Of a stretch of 53,178 nt of DNA, positions 15,903 through 25,041 are shown piece by piece. Origin of the DNA: CAJXNP01 sp050305935. Lineage in GTDB: Bacteria > Bacteroidota > Bacteroidia > Cytophagales > Cyclobacteriaceae. The notes beneath the pieces are model-generated. The model ran no database searches. It was not told the origin of the DNA and worked only from the letters and a program-made list of their open reading frames with translations. Both the position numbers and the translations under genes were made by a program. The stretch is taken from NCBI GenBank assembly GCA_050305935.1, contig JBNLGG010000024.1:1-53178 (forward strand), read 5' to 3'. Position 1 is the stretch's first letter, and the number at the start of each line of letters is the position of its first letter.

Positions 15903-16790
15903 TTGGAAAAGTTCAAGAAGAAAAAGAAGCTGGGTAGCTACCCTTTCGCAAGTGTAATTTTTAGCATAACTGTTGCGCTATGTGCGATGGGTTTGTTTGG
16001 TATGTTGTTGATTTTTTCAAATGAATTGTCACAGAGCATCCGTGGAAATGTGCAAATGCAAATATTTCTGGACAAAGCTGTCACTGAAACTGAAAGGATA
16101 AAGATACAGAAGCAAATCTCCGATAAGGAATTTGTGAAAAAGGAAGATGATAAGCCCCTTTTGGAATTTATTTCAAAAGAAAAAGCAGCGGAAATTTTTG
16201 TCAACGAGACTGGTGAGGATTTCACGGAGTTTTTGGGTGATAATCCGCTAAGAGACGCATTCACTATCGTCGTCTCCCCTCAATTTCAGCATGTGGATAG
16301 CCTGTCAAAAGTAAAACAACAATTACTCTCGATCCGGGGAATCTACGAAATAACTTATGTAGAAGACCTGATCAATTCAGTTAATTCGAATTTAGGTAAA
16401 ATAGGGTTTGTGATTCTGGCCACGGCCATCATTCTTGTTTTTGCAATTGTTGTATTAATAAACAATACAATAAAACTTGCCCTGTTCTCTCAGCGGTTTC
16501 TAATAAGGAGTATGCAGCTTGTTGGCGCAAAGGCAAGTTTTATAATTTGGCCATTTGTATCAAGGTCATTTTTTCATGGGATAATATCCGCTATTTTGGC
16601 GTCCGTGGTACTGGGAGGCTTGCTCTATTATCTTGTGGATAGGATTCCCGATTTGATGATTCTAATTAACCCGGATCTTTTCATCGTATTGTTTCTGTTT
16701 TTGGTCGTTGCGGGAGTTCTTTTAGCAGCATTGAGCACTTACGGGGCAGTAAATAGATATCTCAAACTTTCATTAGACGAACTGTATTAA
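15903..16790 (+). CDS. ftsX: Cell-division ABC-type membrane protein FtsX, TTG start
   Basis: A 295-aa FtsX. Basic N-terminus (KFKKKKKLGSYPF), first membrane segment ~16-38, a periplasmic domain to ~165 (QMQIFLDK, EEFI-like LLEFISKEKAAEIF, LGDNPLRDAF), then three segments at ~170-192, 215-240 and 262-285, with a conserved cytoplasmic loop (QRFLIRSMQLVGA). With FtsE it transmits ATP hydrolysis across the inner membrane to activate peptidoglycan hydrolases at division. ftsE is not adjacent, which is common in Bacteroidota. The only possible start is TTG at 15903, because TAG lies six codons upstream in frame. TACCTTAG at 15880-15887 is one base off the -7 consensus. It begins the operon to gldC. 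Confidence 0.93.
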   Translation: MEKFKKKKKLGSYPFASVIFSITVALCAMGLFGMLLIFSNELSQSIRGNVQMQIFLDKAVTETERIKIQKQISDKEFVKKEDDKPLLEFISKEKAAEIFVNETGEDFTEFLGDNPLRDAFTIVVSPQFQHVDSLSKVKQQLLSIRGIYEITYVEDLINSVNSNLGKIGFVILATAIILVFAIVVLINNTIKLALFSQRFLIRSMQLVGAKASFIIWPFVSRSFFHGIISAILASVVLGGLLYYLVDRIPDLMILINPDLFIVLFLFLVVAGVLLAALSTYGAVNRYLKLSLDELY

Positions 16791-16791
16791 T

Positions 16792-17013
16792 ATGAGTGAA
16801 AACAAAAACCTTCCTTTTGGTAAGATGAATTACATCATAATGCTGGTTGGCATTGCTGCATTGATTATTGGATTTTACATAATGACACTGGATGGAGAAC
16901 CCTATGGCTTTGGATTTCTTGGCATTACACTGGGGCCAATAATTGTATTTTTTGGATTTGTTATTGAGTTTGTTGCCATTTTTTATAAACCTAAAGAAAA
17001 CAATAAGGAATGA
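16792..17013 (+). CDS. DUF3098 small membrane protein, 73 aa
   Basis: Two hydrophobic segments (about 14-32 and 43-66) joined by a short loop with DGEPYGFGFLGITLGP, the recognisable DUF3098 pattern. It begins one base after the ftsX stop and its stop overlaps the start of uppP (ATGA). Family function is unknown. Its placement between a division protein and the lipid-carrier phosphatase suggests an inner-membrane role in envelope growth, but that is inference from position only. Confidence 0.85.
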   Translation: MSENKNLPFGKMNYIIMLVGIAALIIGFYIMTLDGEPYGFGFLGITLGPIIVFFGFVIEFVAIFYKPKENNKE

Positions 17014-17810
17014 GTTTCATAGAGGCAATCATCCTTGGAATTATCCAGGGATTGACTGAATTTTTGCCGGTTAGCAGTTCAGGACACATAGAGATTGGAA
17101 AGGTTTTGCTGGGTGTAGATGTAAAGGACAATCTCATTTTTTCAGTGGTTGTTCATGGCGCTACCTCACTTAGCACTATCATAATTTTCAGGAAAGAAAT
17201 TTGGGAAATTGTATCAGGGGTGATAAAATTTAAATGGAATCAGGAAACCCAATATGCCCTAAAGGTTGTCATTTCGATGGTCCCGGTGTTTATTTTCTAC
17301 AAACTATTTAATGATCAGATTGACGTGCTGTTCAACGGGCAACTTCTGTTGGTAGGTGGGATGCTGATTGTTACGGGGATCCTTCTGACTTTTACCTACT
17401 TCAAGAAGTCGGGGATAAAAGAGGTTAATTACATTGATTCCCTGGTGATAGGGATATCACAGGCCATTGCGATTTTGCCAGGTATTTCCCGGTCCGGGGC
17501 AACAATTTCAACTGCATTGTTGCTTGGCGTCGATAAGGAAAAGGCGACGAAATTTTCTTTCCTAATGGTCTTAGCTCCCATTGTCGGCGGAAATCTTTTA
17601 AAATTAACAGATTATTTTGAAACCCCGGTGGGTGAAAAAACCATATCATCCCTTGCATTGCTTATTGGTTTTCTGGCAGCTTTTCTCTCAGGATTATTTG
17701 CTTGTACCCAGATGATCAAAATAGTTAAAAAAGGGAAGCTGATCTATTTTGCTTACTACTGTTTTATCATTGGGCTGGTGACTGTCATCTTTACGTTGTT
17801 GAATGGGTAA
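17010..17810 (+). CDS. uppP: Undecaprenyl-diphosphatase (bacitracin-resistance type)
   Basis: Removes a phosphate from undecaprenyl diphosphate to recycle the lipid carrier used for peptidoglycan and surface polysaccharides. The protein is 266 aa, the normal length, with 7-8 membrane segments. Both signature regions are present: GLTEFLPVSSSGH (near residue 15, catalytic Glu and Ser-rich loop) and ILPGISRSGATIST (near 150, catalytic Arg). It overlaps the preceding gene by four bases (ATGA) and the next by eight, a mark of translational coupling. Confidence 0.96.
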   Translation: MSFIEAIILGIIQGLTEFLPVSSSGHIEIGKVLLGVDVKDNLIFSVVVHGATSLSTIIIFRKEIWEIVSGVIKFKWNQETQYALKVVISMVPVFIFYKLFNDQIDVLFNGQLLLVGGMLIVTGILLTFTYFKKSGIKEVNYIDSLVIGISQAIAILPGISRSGATISTALLLGVDKEKATKFSFLMVLAPIVGGNLLKLTDYFETPVGEKTISSLALLIGFLAAFLSGLFACTQMIKIVKKGKLIYFAYYCFIIGLVTVIFTLLNG

Positions 17811-18489
17811 TAGTGGAAGAGTGCCCGATGAGGGTTTAGTGATCTTAATTGACAAAGAGCAAAACTGGACGTCCTTTGATGTGGTAAAGAAACTTCGGGG
17901 AATACTTGGGGTGAAAAAAATAGGCCATGCCGGTACACTGGATCCATTGGCTACGGGGCTGTTGATCATCTGTGCTGGTAAGAAGACAAAGTCGATTAAC
18001 GAGTTCCAGGGAATGGACAAGACCTACACCGGAATTATTGAAATCGGTAAAACCACACCTTCTTACGATTTGGAAACGGAATTTGATAGTTCAAAGGATT
18101 ACGCTCATATCACACCCGATCAAATACACCAGATAGCAAAACAGTTTTTAGGAATCCAGACGCAATACCCCCCCGTTTATTCGGCTATAAAAATTGACGG
18201 AAAAAGAGCATATAAATTTGCGAGAAAAGGGGAAGACGTAAAAATTGAGCCAAAAGAAGTCAGAGTAGAGTCATTTGAGATCACAAAAATTGAAAAATCG
18301 GAAGTGTATTTTAAATTAGTTTGCTCGAAGGGATTTTATGTGAGAAGTTTGGCAAATGATTTTGGAAAAAAGTTGGGCGTCGGGGCGTATTTAAAGTATT
18401 TAAGAAGGGAAAACATAGGACAATTTTCCGTAGAAAATGCCTTGACCATCAGGGAATTTGAAGATAACATGAACAAAACCGGGCAATGA
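17803..18489 (+). CDS. truB: tRNA pseudouridine-55 synthase
   Basis: Converts U55 of the tRNA T-loop to pseudouridine. The protein is 228 aa with the catalytic motif GHAGTLDPLATGLL (catalytic Asp), GKKTKS, YTGIIEIGKTTPSYD, and the KGFYVRSLANDFG motif. It lacks the long C-terminal PUA extension of E. coli TruB, as is usual in Bacteroidota. The start overlaps uppP by eight bases; its stop overlaps ribF (ATGA). Confidence 0.95.
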   Translation: MGNSGRVPDEGLVILIDKEQNWTSFDVVKKLRGILGVKKIGHAGTLDPLATGLLIICAGKKTKSINEFQGMDKTYTGIIEIGKTTPSYDLETEFDSSKDYAHITPDQIHQIAKQFLGIQTQYPPVYSAIKIDGKRAYKFARKGEDVKIEPKEVRVESFEITKIEKSEVYFKLVCSKGFYVRSLANDFGKKLGVGAYLKYLRRENIGQFSVENALTIREFEDNMNKTGQ

Positions 18490-19433
18490 AAATCTATCAG
18501 GGCTTATCAGATATTGCCCCAATAAAGAATGCCGTAGTAACGATTGGTACATTCGATGGTGTTCACATAGGTCATCAGAAAATTCTGGGGAGGTTACGGG
18601 AAATAGCGAAATTGATTGACGGAAGCACGGTCTTAATTACTTTCTGGCCACACCCCCGTTTTGTACTCTACCCGAACGGAAATAGATTTCATTTGCTGAC
18701 ATCAATAGAGGAAAGGGCTGCCCTATTGGAAAAATATCACGTAGACCATCTGATCATTATTCCCTTCACAAGGGAATTTTCCAACCTTTCCAGCGAGGAT
18801 TTTGTCAGACAAATTCTGGTAGAAAAAATTGGCACTAAAAAGCTGGTCATAGGATATGATCATCGATTTGGCAAGGATCGAATGGGGAGTTTCAAAGAGT
18901 TGAAGGAAGACGGTCATTTATTTGGTTTTGAGGTCGAAGAAATACCTGAACAAGACGTGGATCATATAGCGGTGAGCAGCACAAAGATCAGAACGGCGCT
19001 GGAAGAAGGGGACATCCAAACAGCGAATAGGTATCTGGGAAGGAATTATCAGGTTTCAGGTATTGTGGTCAAAGGAAGTGGAATCGGTCGGAATATTGGG
19101 TTTCCTACTGCAAATATCAACCCTTTGTTTGAACTGAAACTAATCCCGGCGGATGGTATTTATGCGGTAAAAGTTCTACGAAATAAACAGATCTATGGCG
19201 GTATGTTAAATATTGGCTACCGGCCGACGGTTGACGGAAAGAAGAAGGTGATCGAAGTAAACATCTTTGATTTTGATGATGATTTATATGGGGAAGTGAT
19301 CACGTTGGAGTTTGTCAAAAAGACCAGGGAGGAAGTGAAATTCAACAGCCTTGAGGAACTGGTTTTTCAGTTAAATAAGGACAGAACAGATATAAGGGAA
19401 ATTTTAAAAAATGCGAAAGATGAAAAAGAGTAA
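18486..19433 (+). CDS. ribF: Bifunctional riboflavin kinase / FAD synthetase
   Basis: Makes FMN from riboflavin and FAD from FMN. The N-terminal nucleotidyltransferase half shows GTFDGVHIGHQKIL (HxGH motif) and GYDHRFGKDR, then SSTKIR; the C-terminal kinase half shows GIGRNIGFPTANI, YGGMLNIGYRPTV and the EVNIFDFDDDLYG segment. The protein is 315 aa, full length. It starts in the truB stop (ATGA) and overlaps gldC by 23 bases. The truB-ribF pairing is widespread in bacteria. Confidence 0.96.
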   Translation: MKIYQGLSDIAPIKNAVVTIGTFDGVHIGHQKILGRLREIAKLIDGSTVLITFWPHPRFVLYPNGNRFHLLTSIEERAALLEKYHVDHLIIIPFTREFSNLSSEDFVRQILVEKIGTKKLVIGYDHRFGKDRMGSFKELKEDGHLFGFEVEEIPEQDVDHIAVSSTKIRTALEEGDIQTANRYLGRNYQVSGIVVKGSGIGRNIGFPTANINPLFELKLIPADGIYAVKVLRNKQIYGGMLNIGYRPTVDGKKKVIEVNIFDFDDDLYGEVITLEFVKKTREEVKFNSLEELVFQLNKDRTDIREILKNAKDEKE

Positions 19434-19758
19434 AATAGTTTTTGACATAGAGCTGGATCAAAACGATATACCAGAAAAAATCATCTGGTCGGCCAGCGAT
19501 AATCCTGCCGGGGAGAAAATGACAGAGACTAGATCAATAAGCGTTTCCCTGTGGGACCACGACCAATTAAATACTTTGAGGATCGATCTATGGACAAAAG
19601 ATATGACAGTAGACGAAATGAAACGATTTTACGTGGATTGCATTGGTGGATTAGCTCAAAGCGCGCTAAGTGCCACGGGCGATGAGTTCATGTCAACGGA
19701 AATGAATAACCTCTGTGAGAAATTTGTGGAATACCTCAAAAGAGAGGAAGGCAAATAA
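19411..19758 (+). CDS. gldC: Gliding motility protein GldC
   Basis: A 115-aa soluble protein with the GldC core: IVFDIELDQNDIPEKIIWSA, then SVSLWDHD, LRIDLWTKDMTVDEMK and a helical C-terminus with MSTEMNNLC. GldC is a gliding-associated protein that assists the machinery without being part of the T9SS pore. The frame starts inside ribF (23-base overlap); a second ATG three codons later (MKKSKIVF) also fits. It is the last gene of the operon. The presence of gldC together with the T9SS-sorted protein at the window start supports a gliding or T9SS-bearing cell. Confidence 0.9.
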   Translation: MRKMKKSKIVFDIELDQNDIPEKIIWSASDNPAGEKMTETRSISVSLWDHDQLNTLRIDLWTKDMTVDEMKRFYVDCIGGLAQSALSATGDEFMSTEMNNLCEKFVEYLKREEGK

Positions 19759-19916
19759 AGTAACTTCTAATACAAACTTATTGACAGATGAAGGCTGATT
19801 AATAATTCGACAAAACGCCTTGATCTAATGAGTCTTCCCTTGATAATTTTTGTTAATTCTGACAGATTATTATAAAAATAATAATTACATTAACCCTATG
19901 TCTGGAATTTTAAATC

Positions 19917-22877
19917 ATGAATAATATGTTAAGGAGCTTTACCCGAGACACATTTTTTTTGCTTTTGGTGTTTTTGATTTCAATAGGAAATGTAAACGCA
20001 CAAGAAAGCACCATCTTATCTGGCAATGTTAAGGATAAAAATACTGGTGAGGGACTGGTTGGAGTAAATGTAGTAATCAAGGGAAGGGTAGTAGGAACTA
20101 TTACGGATTACAAAGGGGATTTCAGGTTAGAAACAGATATTCCCTTGCCGCTCACCTTGATGTTTACTTATGTAGGGTACTCCCCGCAGGAAATCGAAGT
20201 GACTAACAGCAATAGCTCCAGCATTATAGTTGTGATGAGTGACCAGGTGATCTTGGGGGAAGAAGTTGTGGTGTCGGCTTCGCGTATGGAGCAGAGTATC
20301 ATGGATTCGCCGGTTTCAATCGAAAAGATGGGAATCGCCGATATTAAAAATACTGCATCAGATGATTATTACAAGGCCATCGCCGGTCTAAAGGGGGTGG
20401 ATGTTTCTACCAGTTCGATCAATTTTCAAATCCTGAATTCAAGAGGGTTTGGCTCAACAGGAAACACCCGGTTTGTACAGCTGACAGACATGATGGACAC
20501 CCAGGCACCGGCACTGAATTTTCCGATTGGTAACCTAAACGGCCCGTCTCTCCTCGATGTGGAAAGTGTGGAGTTTATTCCGGGAGCTGCTTCCGCTCTT
20601 TATGGACCCAATGCCTTCAATGGCATTCTTCTCGTGACCAGCAAAAATCCGTTTGAATACCAGGGGTTAAGCGCTTTCGCAAAGATTGGGGTTAACCATA
20701 TTGCGGACGACGCAGAAGCTGGTGCGCCGGATACACCTAAGCCTCTCTATGAAGCTTCGGTCAGGTATGCTAAAGCGATTGGGAAATTTGCCTTTAAGGT
20801 GAATTTAAGCTATATGAAGGCTGAGGACTGGTATGGCCTGAATTACGATGATAAAAATAAATCCCAACAGCGAGACTTGGCGGCAAACCCATCCTTTGAC
20901 GGTGTACACATGTTTGGTGATGATGGTGGGATCAATCTGGGTTTGTTAAGGCGTAATCAGCTATTAATTGGGAACGTGTCTGCTGGTTTGCAGGCCAAAT
21001 TTGGTTTGGATGAGAATACAGCAAATCAACAAGCTGCCATGTATGTGGGGAGCTTACCGGCAGATAATGTGAATAGAACAGGTTATCAGGAAAGGTATTT
21101 GGTGGATTATGGGGCTGAAAACTTAAAACTAGGTGTAGGTCTTAATTATAAACTAAAAGACAATCTCGAGGCTTCCTACACTTTGAACTATGGATATGGA
21201 ACGTCTGTTTACACAGGAGCACAACGTTATTCTTTGGTAAACTTTAACATCCAGCAACACAAGCTGGAGCTGGAAGGCGATAACTTCGTTGTTAGAGGAT
21301 ATACTACGATCGAACAATCTGGTGATTCCTACATAGCTGATTTTACCGGATACGCTATAAATAACACCTACCTGGAAAATTCACAATGGTTTGGCCAATA
21401 TGCTGGTGGGATTGTTTTAGATTATATCACTAAAACGGTAATAGCAAATCAAGGTAATCCGATGTTTGATCAATCAGTTATCGATGGAATTCTTAACGAC
21501 CCCAATAATAGAACTGCTTTACACAATAGTGCCCGCAACAACCTCGAAAATGGGATAAGGTATCAACCGGGGTCCCCTCTGTTTGAGGCGGCTAATGAGG
21601 CAATAAATAGTGCTGTCATTCCAAACGGAGCGAAATTCGACGACAATACAAGGTTCTATCAGATAGATGGTCAATATAATTTCTCTAAGCAAATTACTGC
21701 ATTTGAATTAATGGTGGGAGGTCAATGGCGACAGTTTGATTTGAGGTCGAATGGGACAATTTTTCCCGACAATGAAGGTGACGGTATTCAAATCAATGAA
21801 TACGGTGCATATGTGCAGGCGGGTAAAAAAATTGCCAATGAAAAGTTTCATTTGAGGGCTTCCCTTCGATATGATAAAAATGAAAATTTTGACGGGCAGT
21901 ATAGCCCCAGGTTTTCGGGGGTTTTTAATGCCAATAAACATCATGCCATCCGTGCTTCCTACCAGACGGGATTTAGAAATCCAACTACGCAAGGGCAGTA
22001 CATCGACCTTGATGTAGTATCGGCCAGGTTGCTGGGAGGCTTGCCTCAATTTACAGAAAAGTACCGTGTTCTTGATAATACATATTCGTATTTGTCCGTA
22101 GAAAACTATACTAATGATTACATTGAAAAGAGTCAGGCGAACCCGAACTACTTACCAAATGTCAGTTTATTAGTGCCATTTGATTTCTGGGAGCCTGTGA
22201 AGCCAGAAAAGGTGCAAGTTATTGAAATAGGTTATAGAGGCATAATCAATGAGAAATTAATGTACGATATCTCCTACTACCGGAATATTTATAATGATTT
22301 TATAACCCAAGTAAGAGTAAGGCAATCGCAAGCTTTAGATACTACGACTAATCAATTGGTGTCTGTTCCTGCGCAGGATTCACCTTTTTCTTTGCTTTCG
22401 GGAGATGCCACCAATACTTTCCAGATATATACCAACAATTCTGAGACAGTTCGTTCACAGGGAGCAGCGTTGGGTCTGGACTATCTATTCAGCAAAGGGT
22501 ATAAGCTAAGTGGAAATTACAGTTGGAATAAGCTCAATGAAGATGACCTTTCAGGTGAGTTCATCAATGATTACAATACCCCGGAACACACAGTCAACCT
22601 GAGCCTGTCAAACCGTAAGGTTGTCGACAACCTTGGATTCAATATTGCCTGGAGATGGCAATCAGCATTTGACTGGCAGTCTTCTTTTGCGAGAGGGCCG
22701 GTTCCGTCGGTTAGTATTTTGGATGCACAGCTTAGCTACACGGTTGCATCATTGAAGTCGATTGTGAAACTCGGGGCATCAAATCTCACTAACCAGTACT
22801 ACATTACTAACTATGGCAGCCCTTCCGTAGGAGGAATTTATTATATTTCGATCATGTTTGACGAAATGTTCAGATAA
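19917..22877 (+). CDS. TonB-dependent receptor with carboxypeptidase-like N-terminal domain, 986 aa
   Basis: Signal peptide to about residue 28 (NVNA-Q). Residues ~33-110 are the CarboxypepD_reg-like beta-sandwich (LSGNVKDKNTGEGLVGVNVVI..., GTITDYKGDFRLE, YVGYSPQEI). A plug follows (EEVVVSASRMEQSIMDSP, RGFGSTGNTRFVQL, VEFIPGAASALYGPNAFNG) and then a 22-strand-type barrel ending in an aromatic-rich final strand (GGIYYISIMFDEMF). It should import a bulky substrate across the outer membrane with TonB-ExbBD energy. There is no SusD partner, so it is not a classical SusCD glycan system. The substrate is unknown. It is paralogous to the receptor at 50170-52962. It has its own terminator. Confidence 0.93.
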   Translation: MNNMLRSFTRDTFFLLLVFLISIGNVNAQESTILSGNVKDKNTGEGLVGVNVVIKGRVVGTITDYKGDFRLETDIPLPLTLMFTYVGYSPQEIEVTNSNSSSIIVVMSDQVILGEEVVVSASRMEQSIMDSPVSIEKMGIADIKNTASDDYYKAIAGLKGVDVSTSSINFQILNSRGFGSTGNTRFVQLTDMMDTQAPALNFPIGNLNGPSLLDVESVEFIPGAASALYGPNAFNGILLVTSKNPFEYQGLSAFAKIGVNHIADDAEAGAPDTPKPLYEASVRYAKAIGKFAFKVNLSYMKAEDWYGLNYDDKNKSQQRDLAANPSFDGVHMFGDDGGINLGLLRRNQLLIGNVSAGLQAKFGLDENTANQQAAMYVGSLPADNVNRTGYQERYLVDYGAENLKLGVGLNYKLKDNLEASYTLNYGYGTSVYTGAQRYSLVNFNIQQHKLELEGDNFVVRGYTTIEQSGDSYIADFTGYAINNTYLENSQWFGQYAGGIVLDYITKTVIANQGNPMFDQSVIDGILNDPNNRTALHNSARNNLENGIRYQPGSPLFEAANEAINSAVIPNGAKFDDNTRFYQIDGQYNFSKQITAFELMVGGQWRQFDLRSNGTIFPDNEGDGIQINEYGAYVQAGKKIANEKFHLRASLRYDKNENFDGQYSPRFSGVFNANKHHAIRASYQTGFRNPTTQGQYIDLDVVSARLLGGLPQFTEKYRVLDNTYSYLSVENYTNDYIEKSQANPNYLPNVSLLVPFDFWEPVKPEKVQVIEIGYRGIINEKLMYDISYYRNIYNDFITQVRVRQSQALDTTTNQLVSVPAQDSPFSLLSGDATNTFQIYTNNSETVRSQGAALGLDYLFSKGYKLSGNYSWNKLNEDDLSGEFINDYNTPEHTVNLSLSNRKVVDNLGFNIAWRWQSAFDWQSSFARGPVPSVSILDAQLSYTVASLKSIVKLGASNLTNQYYITNYGSPSVGGIYYISIMFDEMFR

Positions 22878-22904
22878 GACTTTTGCAAACCTAAATCAAA
22901 TTTG

Positions 22905-22938
22905 GCTATGTAGTTTTTATGCTGCATAGCTTTTTTTT
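22905..22938 (+). terminator. Intrinsic terminator after the TonB receptor
   Basis: GCTATGTAG (22905-22913) pairs with CTGCATAGC (22922-22930), one G-U pair, eight-base loop, followed by T8. Confidence 0.9.
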
Positions 22939-23055
22939 AAGTCTAATATTTTGTGATTAAAGTTTATTGAAAAATGAAGAATCCTTTGTATTGGCTTTTT
23001 ATAACTTTTTAAAAAATTAAACCTGGGTGAATACCGCCTTGAGATTTAGATCAGT

Positions 23056-24003
23056 ATGTTTGATATTTTTAGCCTTTTAGTAGGGTCTGTTCCTCTTTTT
23101 TGGGGGGCTAATTTGTTGGTGGATAGTAGTGCCAAGCTAGTTAAGAGAACAAGGGTGACGAATTTTTTTGTAGGCCTAACCGTCGTGGCATTTGGCACAT
23201 CATCTCCCGAAATGACCGTCAATATTATAGCAGCCATTAAGCACGATAATTTTATAACGACCGGTAATGTATTAGGGAGTAATATCTTCAACATTTCCTT
23301 TGTGCTGACGACGGTTGCTCTCGTCTCGACATTAATTATAAAGACCAGGGCGGTCAGGTTTGAAACCATTTCGGTTTTTCTTATAGGTATTGTCCTTCTT
23401 TTCATTTCAAATGACAAGAGAATATTGCATAATCAATTCAACGTCATTTCCAGGTGGGAAGGAGTTGCATTGCTGGGGTTGTTTTTGACATTCCTCGTTA
23501 TTTTGATGCGTGTCGTTGTCAAAAAAGATACTTCAGAACCGGTTGATCGTTCGATTTCAAAAACCAGGGAATTGATCAAATTATTGATGGGATTGGGTCT
23601 GCTGATTGCCGGGGCACAATTGATCATTTATTCCGCACAAAATCTAGCAGACTATTTGAATATTTCCGAAAGGATTGTAGCGCTGGTCTTTATTTCGATT
23701 GGCACCTCCCTGCCGGAATTGGCGACAGCCATCATAGCCATTCGAAAAGGAAATACAGAAATAATCTTTGGTAATCTGGTTGGCTCAACCGTGTTTAATG
23801 GACTATTTGTGCTTGGGGTTTCCGCGTTGATTTACCCGATCAGGGTCAATGCAGGTATCCAGCAAGACCTCATCGTGCATTTAATTGTTAGCACCCTACT
23901 GCTCGGATTTCTCCTTTCGCCGCTGATGAGAAAGCTAAACGGCGCTCTTCTGCTGCTGATCTATTTTTCTTATATCTTTTATCTCTTCGTTTTGATGAAT
24001 TAA
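23056..24003 (+). CDS. Na+/Ca2+ antiporter, CaCA family (YrbG type)
   Basis: 315 aa with about ten membrane segments and two inverted alpha repeats: VAFGTSSPEMTVNIIAAIK with GNVLGSNIFN in the first half, and SIGTSLPELATAIIAIRKG with GNLVGSTVFN in the second. The conserved acidic and polar residues (SPE, LPE, GSN/GST) form the ion sites. It probably exchanges Na+ or H+ for Ca2+ across the inner membrane. The gene ends convergently, overlapping the stop of the EEP nuclease gene by four bases; no terminator lies between. Confidence 0.92.
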   Translation: MFDIFSLLVGSVPLFWGANLLVDSSAKLVKRTRVTNFFVGLTVVAFGTSSPEMTVNIIAAIKHDNFITTGNVLGSNIFNISFVLTTVALVSTLIIKTRAVRFETISVFLIGIVLLFISNDKRILHNQFNVISRWEGVALLGLFLTFLVILMRVVVKKDTSEPVDRSISKTRELIKLLMGLGLLIAGAQLIIYSAQNLADYLNISERIVALVFISIGTSLPELATAIIAIRKGNTEIIFGNLVGSTVFNGLFVLGVSALIYPIRVNAGIQQDLIVHLIVSTLLLGFLLSPLMRKLNGALLLLIYFSYIFYLFVLMN

Positions 24004-24980
24004 ATCTCAAATTCTGAAATAAACGGTGCATGGTCTGATTCCGGAAATTTCGTGTCGTATGCCCCCGCAATCGATTCGTCGGAAAGAATTTCATTATAAA
24101 TTTCACTTTTGCGATAAAAAGCCAATAAATTCCTGGAGATGAGCAGGTGGTCGAGCAATCGTTTATTGCCGTGATGGAGGTAGGTATACCTTGATGAATC
24201 TGGAATCGTATTTTCGCAGGGGATCATTTCCATATGCTTCAAATCAATGTTTCTGTGGTCGGCCACGTTCCCACAAATCGCCTGGACAGGTACTTCTTCC
24301 GGGTGCGCATTAAAATCCCCACAAACAATGATTTTTGCATTTTCATCGGCCTTAAACAATGTGTCAAGGAACATTCGCACCTCCAGCGCCTGACCCACCC
24401 GCTTCATCGACGAAATAAATGAACCTTCCGCCCAGGCTGCCGCACTGTTCCATTTCGTGGAATACTGATTGCTTTGGGACTGACCTTTAATTGGCGTGGG
24501 TAGCCGTGACTTGAGATGGACATTTATAATATGGAAATCAGAATTATTTACCTGTATTTTTGAATACAAAAAAGGCCTTTCCAAACCAATTTTTTCAGCC
24601 TCTACCGGAGTAGGTATTTCAGTTACTGTTTTGTAAACCGGAGGTGGAAGGAAGTCGTTTTTGTATTGTTTGAAATCTGAAATAGGAAATCTACTGATTG
24701 TCACCAGGTTTCTTTTGTCATATACATTGTCACCATTTTGAACCGTGGTGGTGGAAAAATGATAATTTTCATATTGAGTGTCCTTTAAAAGCTCCTTTAA
24801 CGCCAGGAGTTCTCTTTTGCCACCGGGAATTTCCTGGCCGTGTACCTCCTGAAAGCAAATGATATCCGCGTTCAGTCGAATGATCATTGGGGTAAGTACT
24901 TTTTTTCTTTCCTGAAGGGACGGTTTTGAACCCGTGTTGTCCAGGTTTTCCACGTTGAATGTTGCAACTCTAAGTTTCAT
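24000..24980 (-). CDS. Endonuclease/exonuclease/phosphatase family protein, 326 aa
   Basis: An EEP-fold hydrolase: TFNVENL (N9, E11), ICFQEVHG (E44), INVHLKSR, CGDFNAHPEE and a C-terminal SDHAPFISEF with the catalytic His, plus DHLLIS. No signal peptide, so cytoplasmic. The domain could be a nuclease or a phosphodiesterase acting on lipids or nucleotides; it is not close to ExoA/XthA. It starts downstream of a near-consensus TACCCTTTG (one base too long) and its stop overlaps the exchanger gene. Confidence 0.87.
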   Translation of the reverse strand: MKLRVATFNVENLDNTGSKPSLQERKKVLTPMIIRLNADIICFQEVHGQEIPGGKRELLALKELLKDTQYENYHFSTTTVQNGDNVYDKRNLVTISRFPISDFKQYKNDFLPPPVYKTVTEIPTPVEAEKIGLERPFLYSKIQVNNSDFHIINVHLKSRLPTPIKGQSQSNQYSTKWNSAAAWAEGSFISSMKRVGQALEVRMFLDTLFKADENAKIIVCGDFNAHPEEVPVQAICGNVADHRNIDLKHMEMIPCENTIPDSSRYTYLHHGNKRLLDHLLISRNLLAFYRKSEIYNEILSDESIAGAYDTKFPESDHAPFISEFEI

Positions 24981-25041
24981 GGTTGGTAGTTTTTGTCGAA
25001 GATTACAAAGGGTAATTTACTGGTTATTTCGTGGAACGGAA

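Noticed and set aside
24981..25041. TACCCTTTG upstream of the EEP gene as a promoter box
   Set aside because: One base longer than TAnnTTTG; mentioned with the gene but not called as a separate site.
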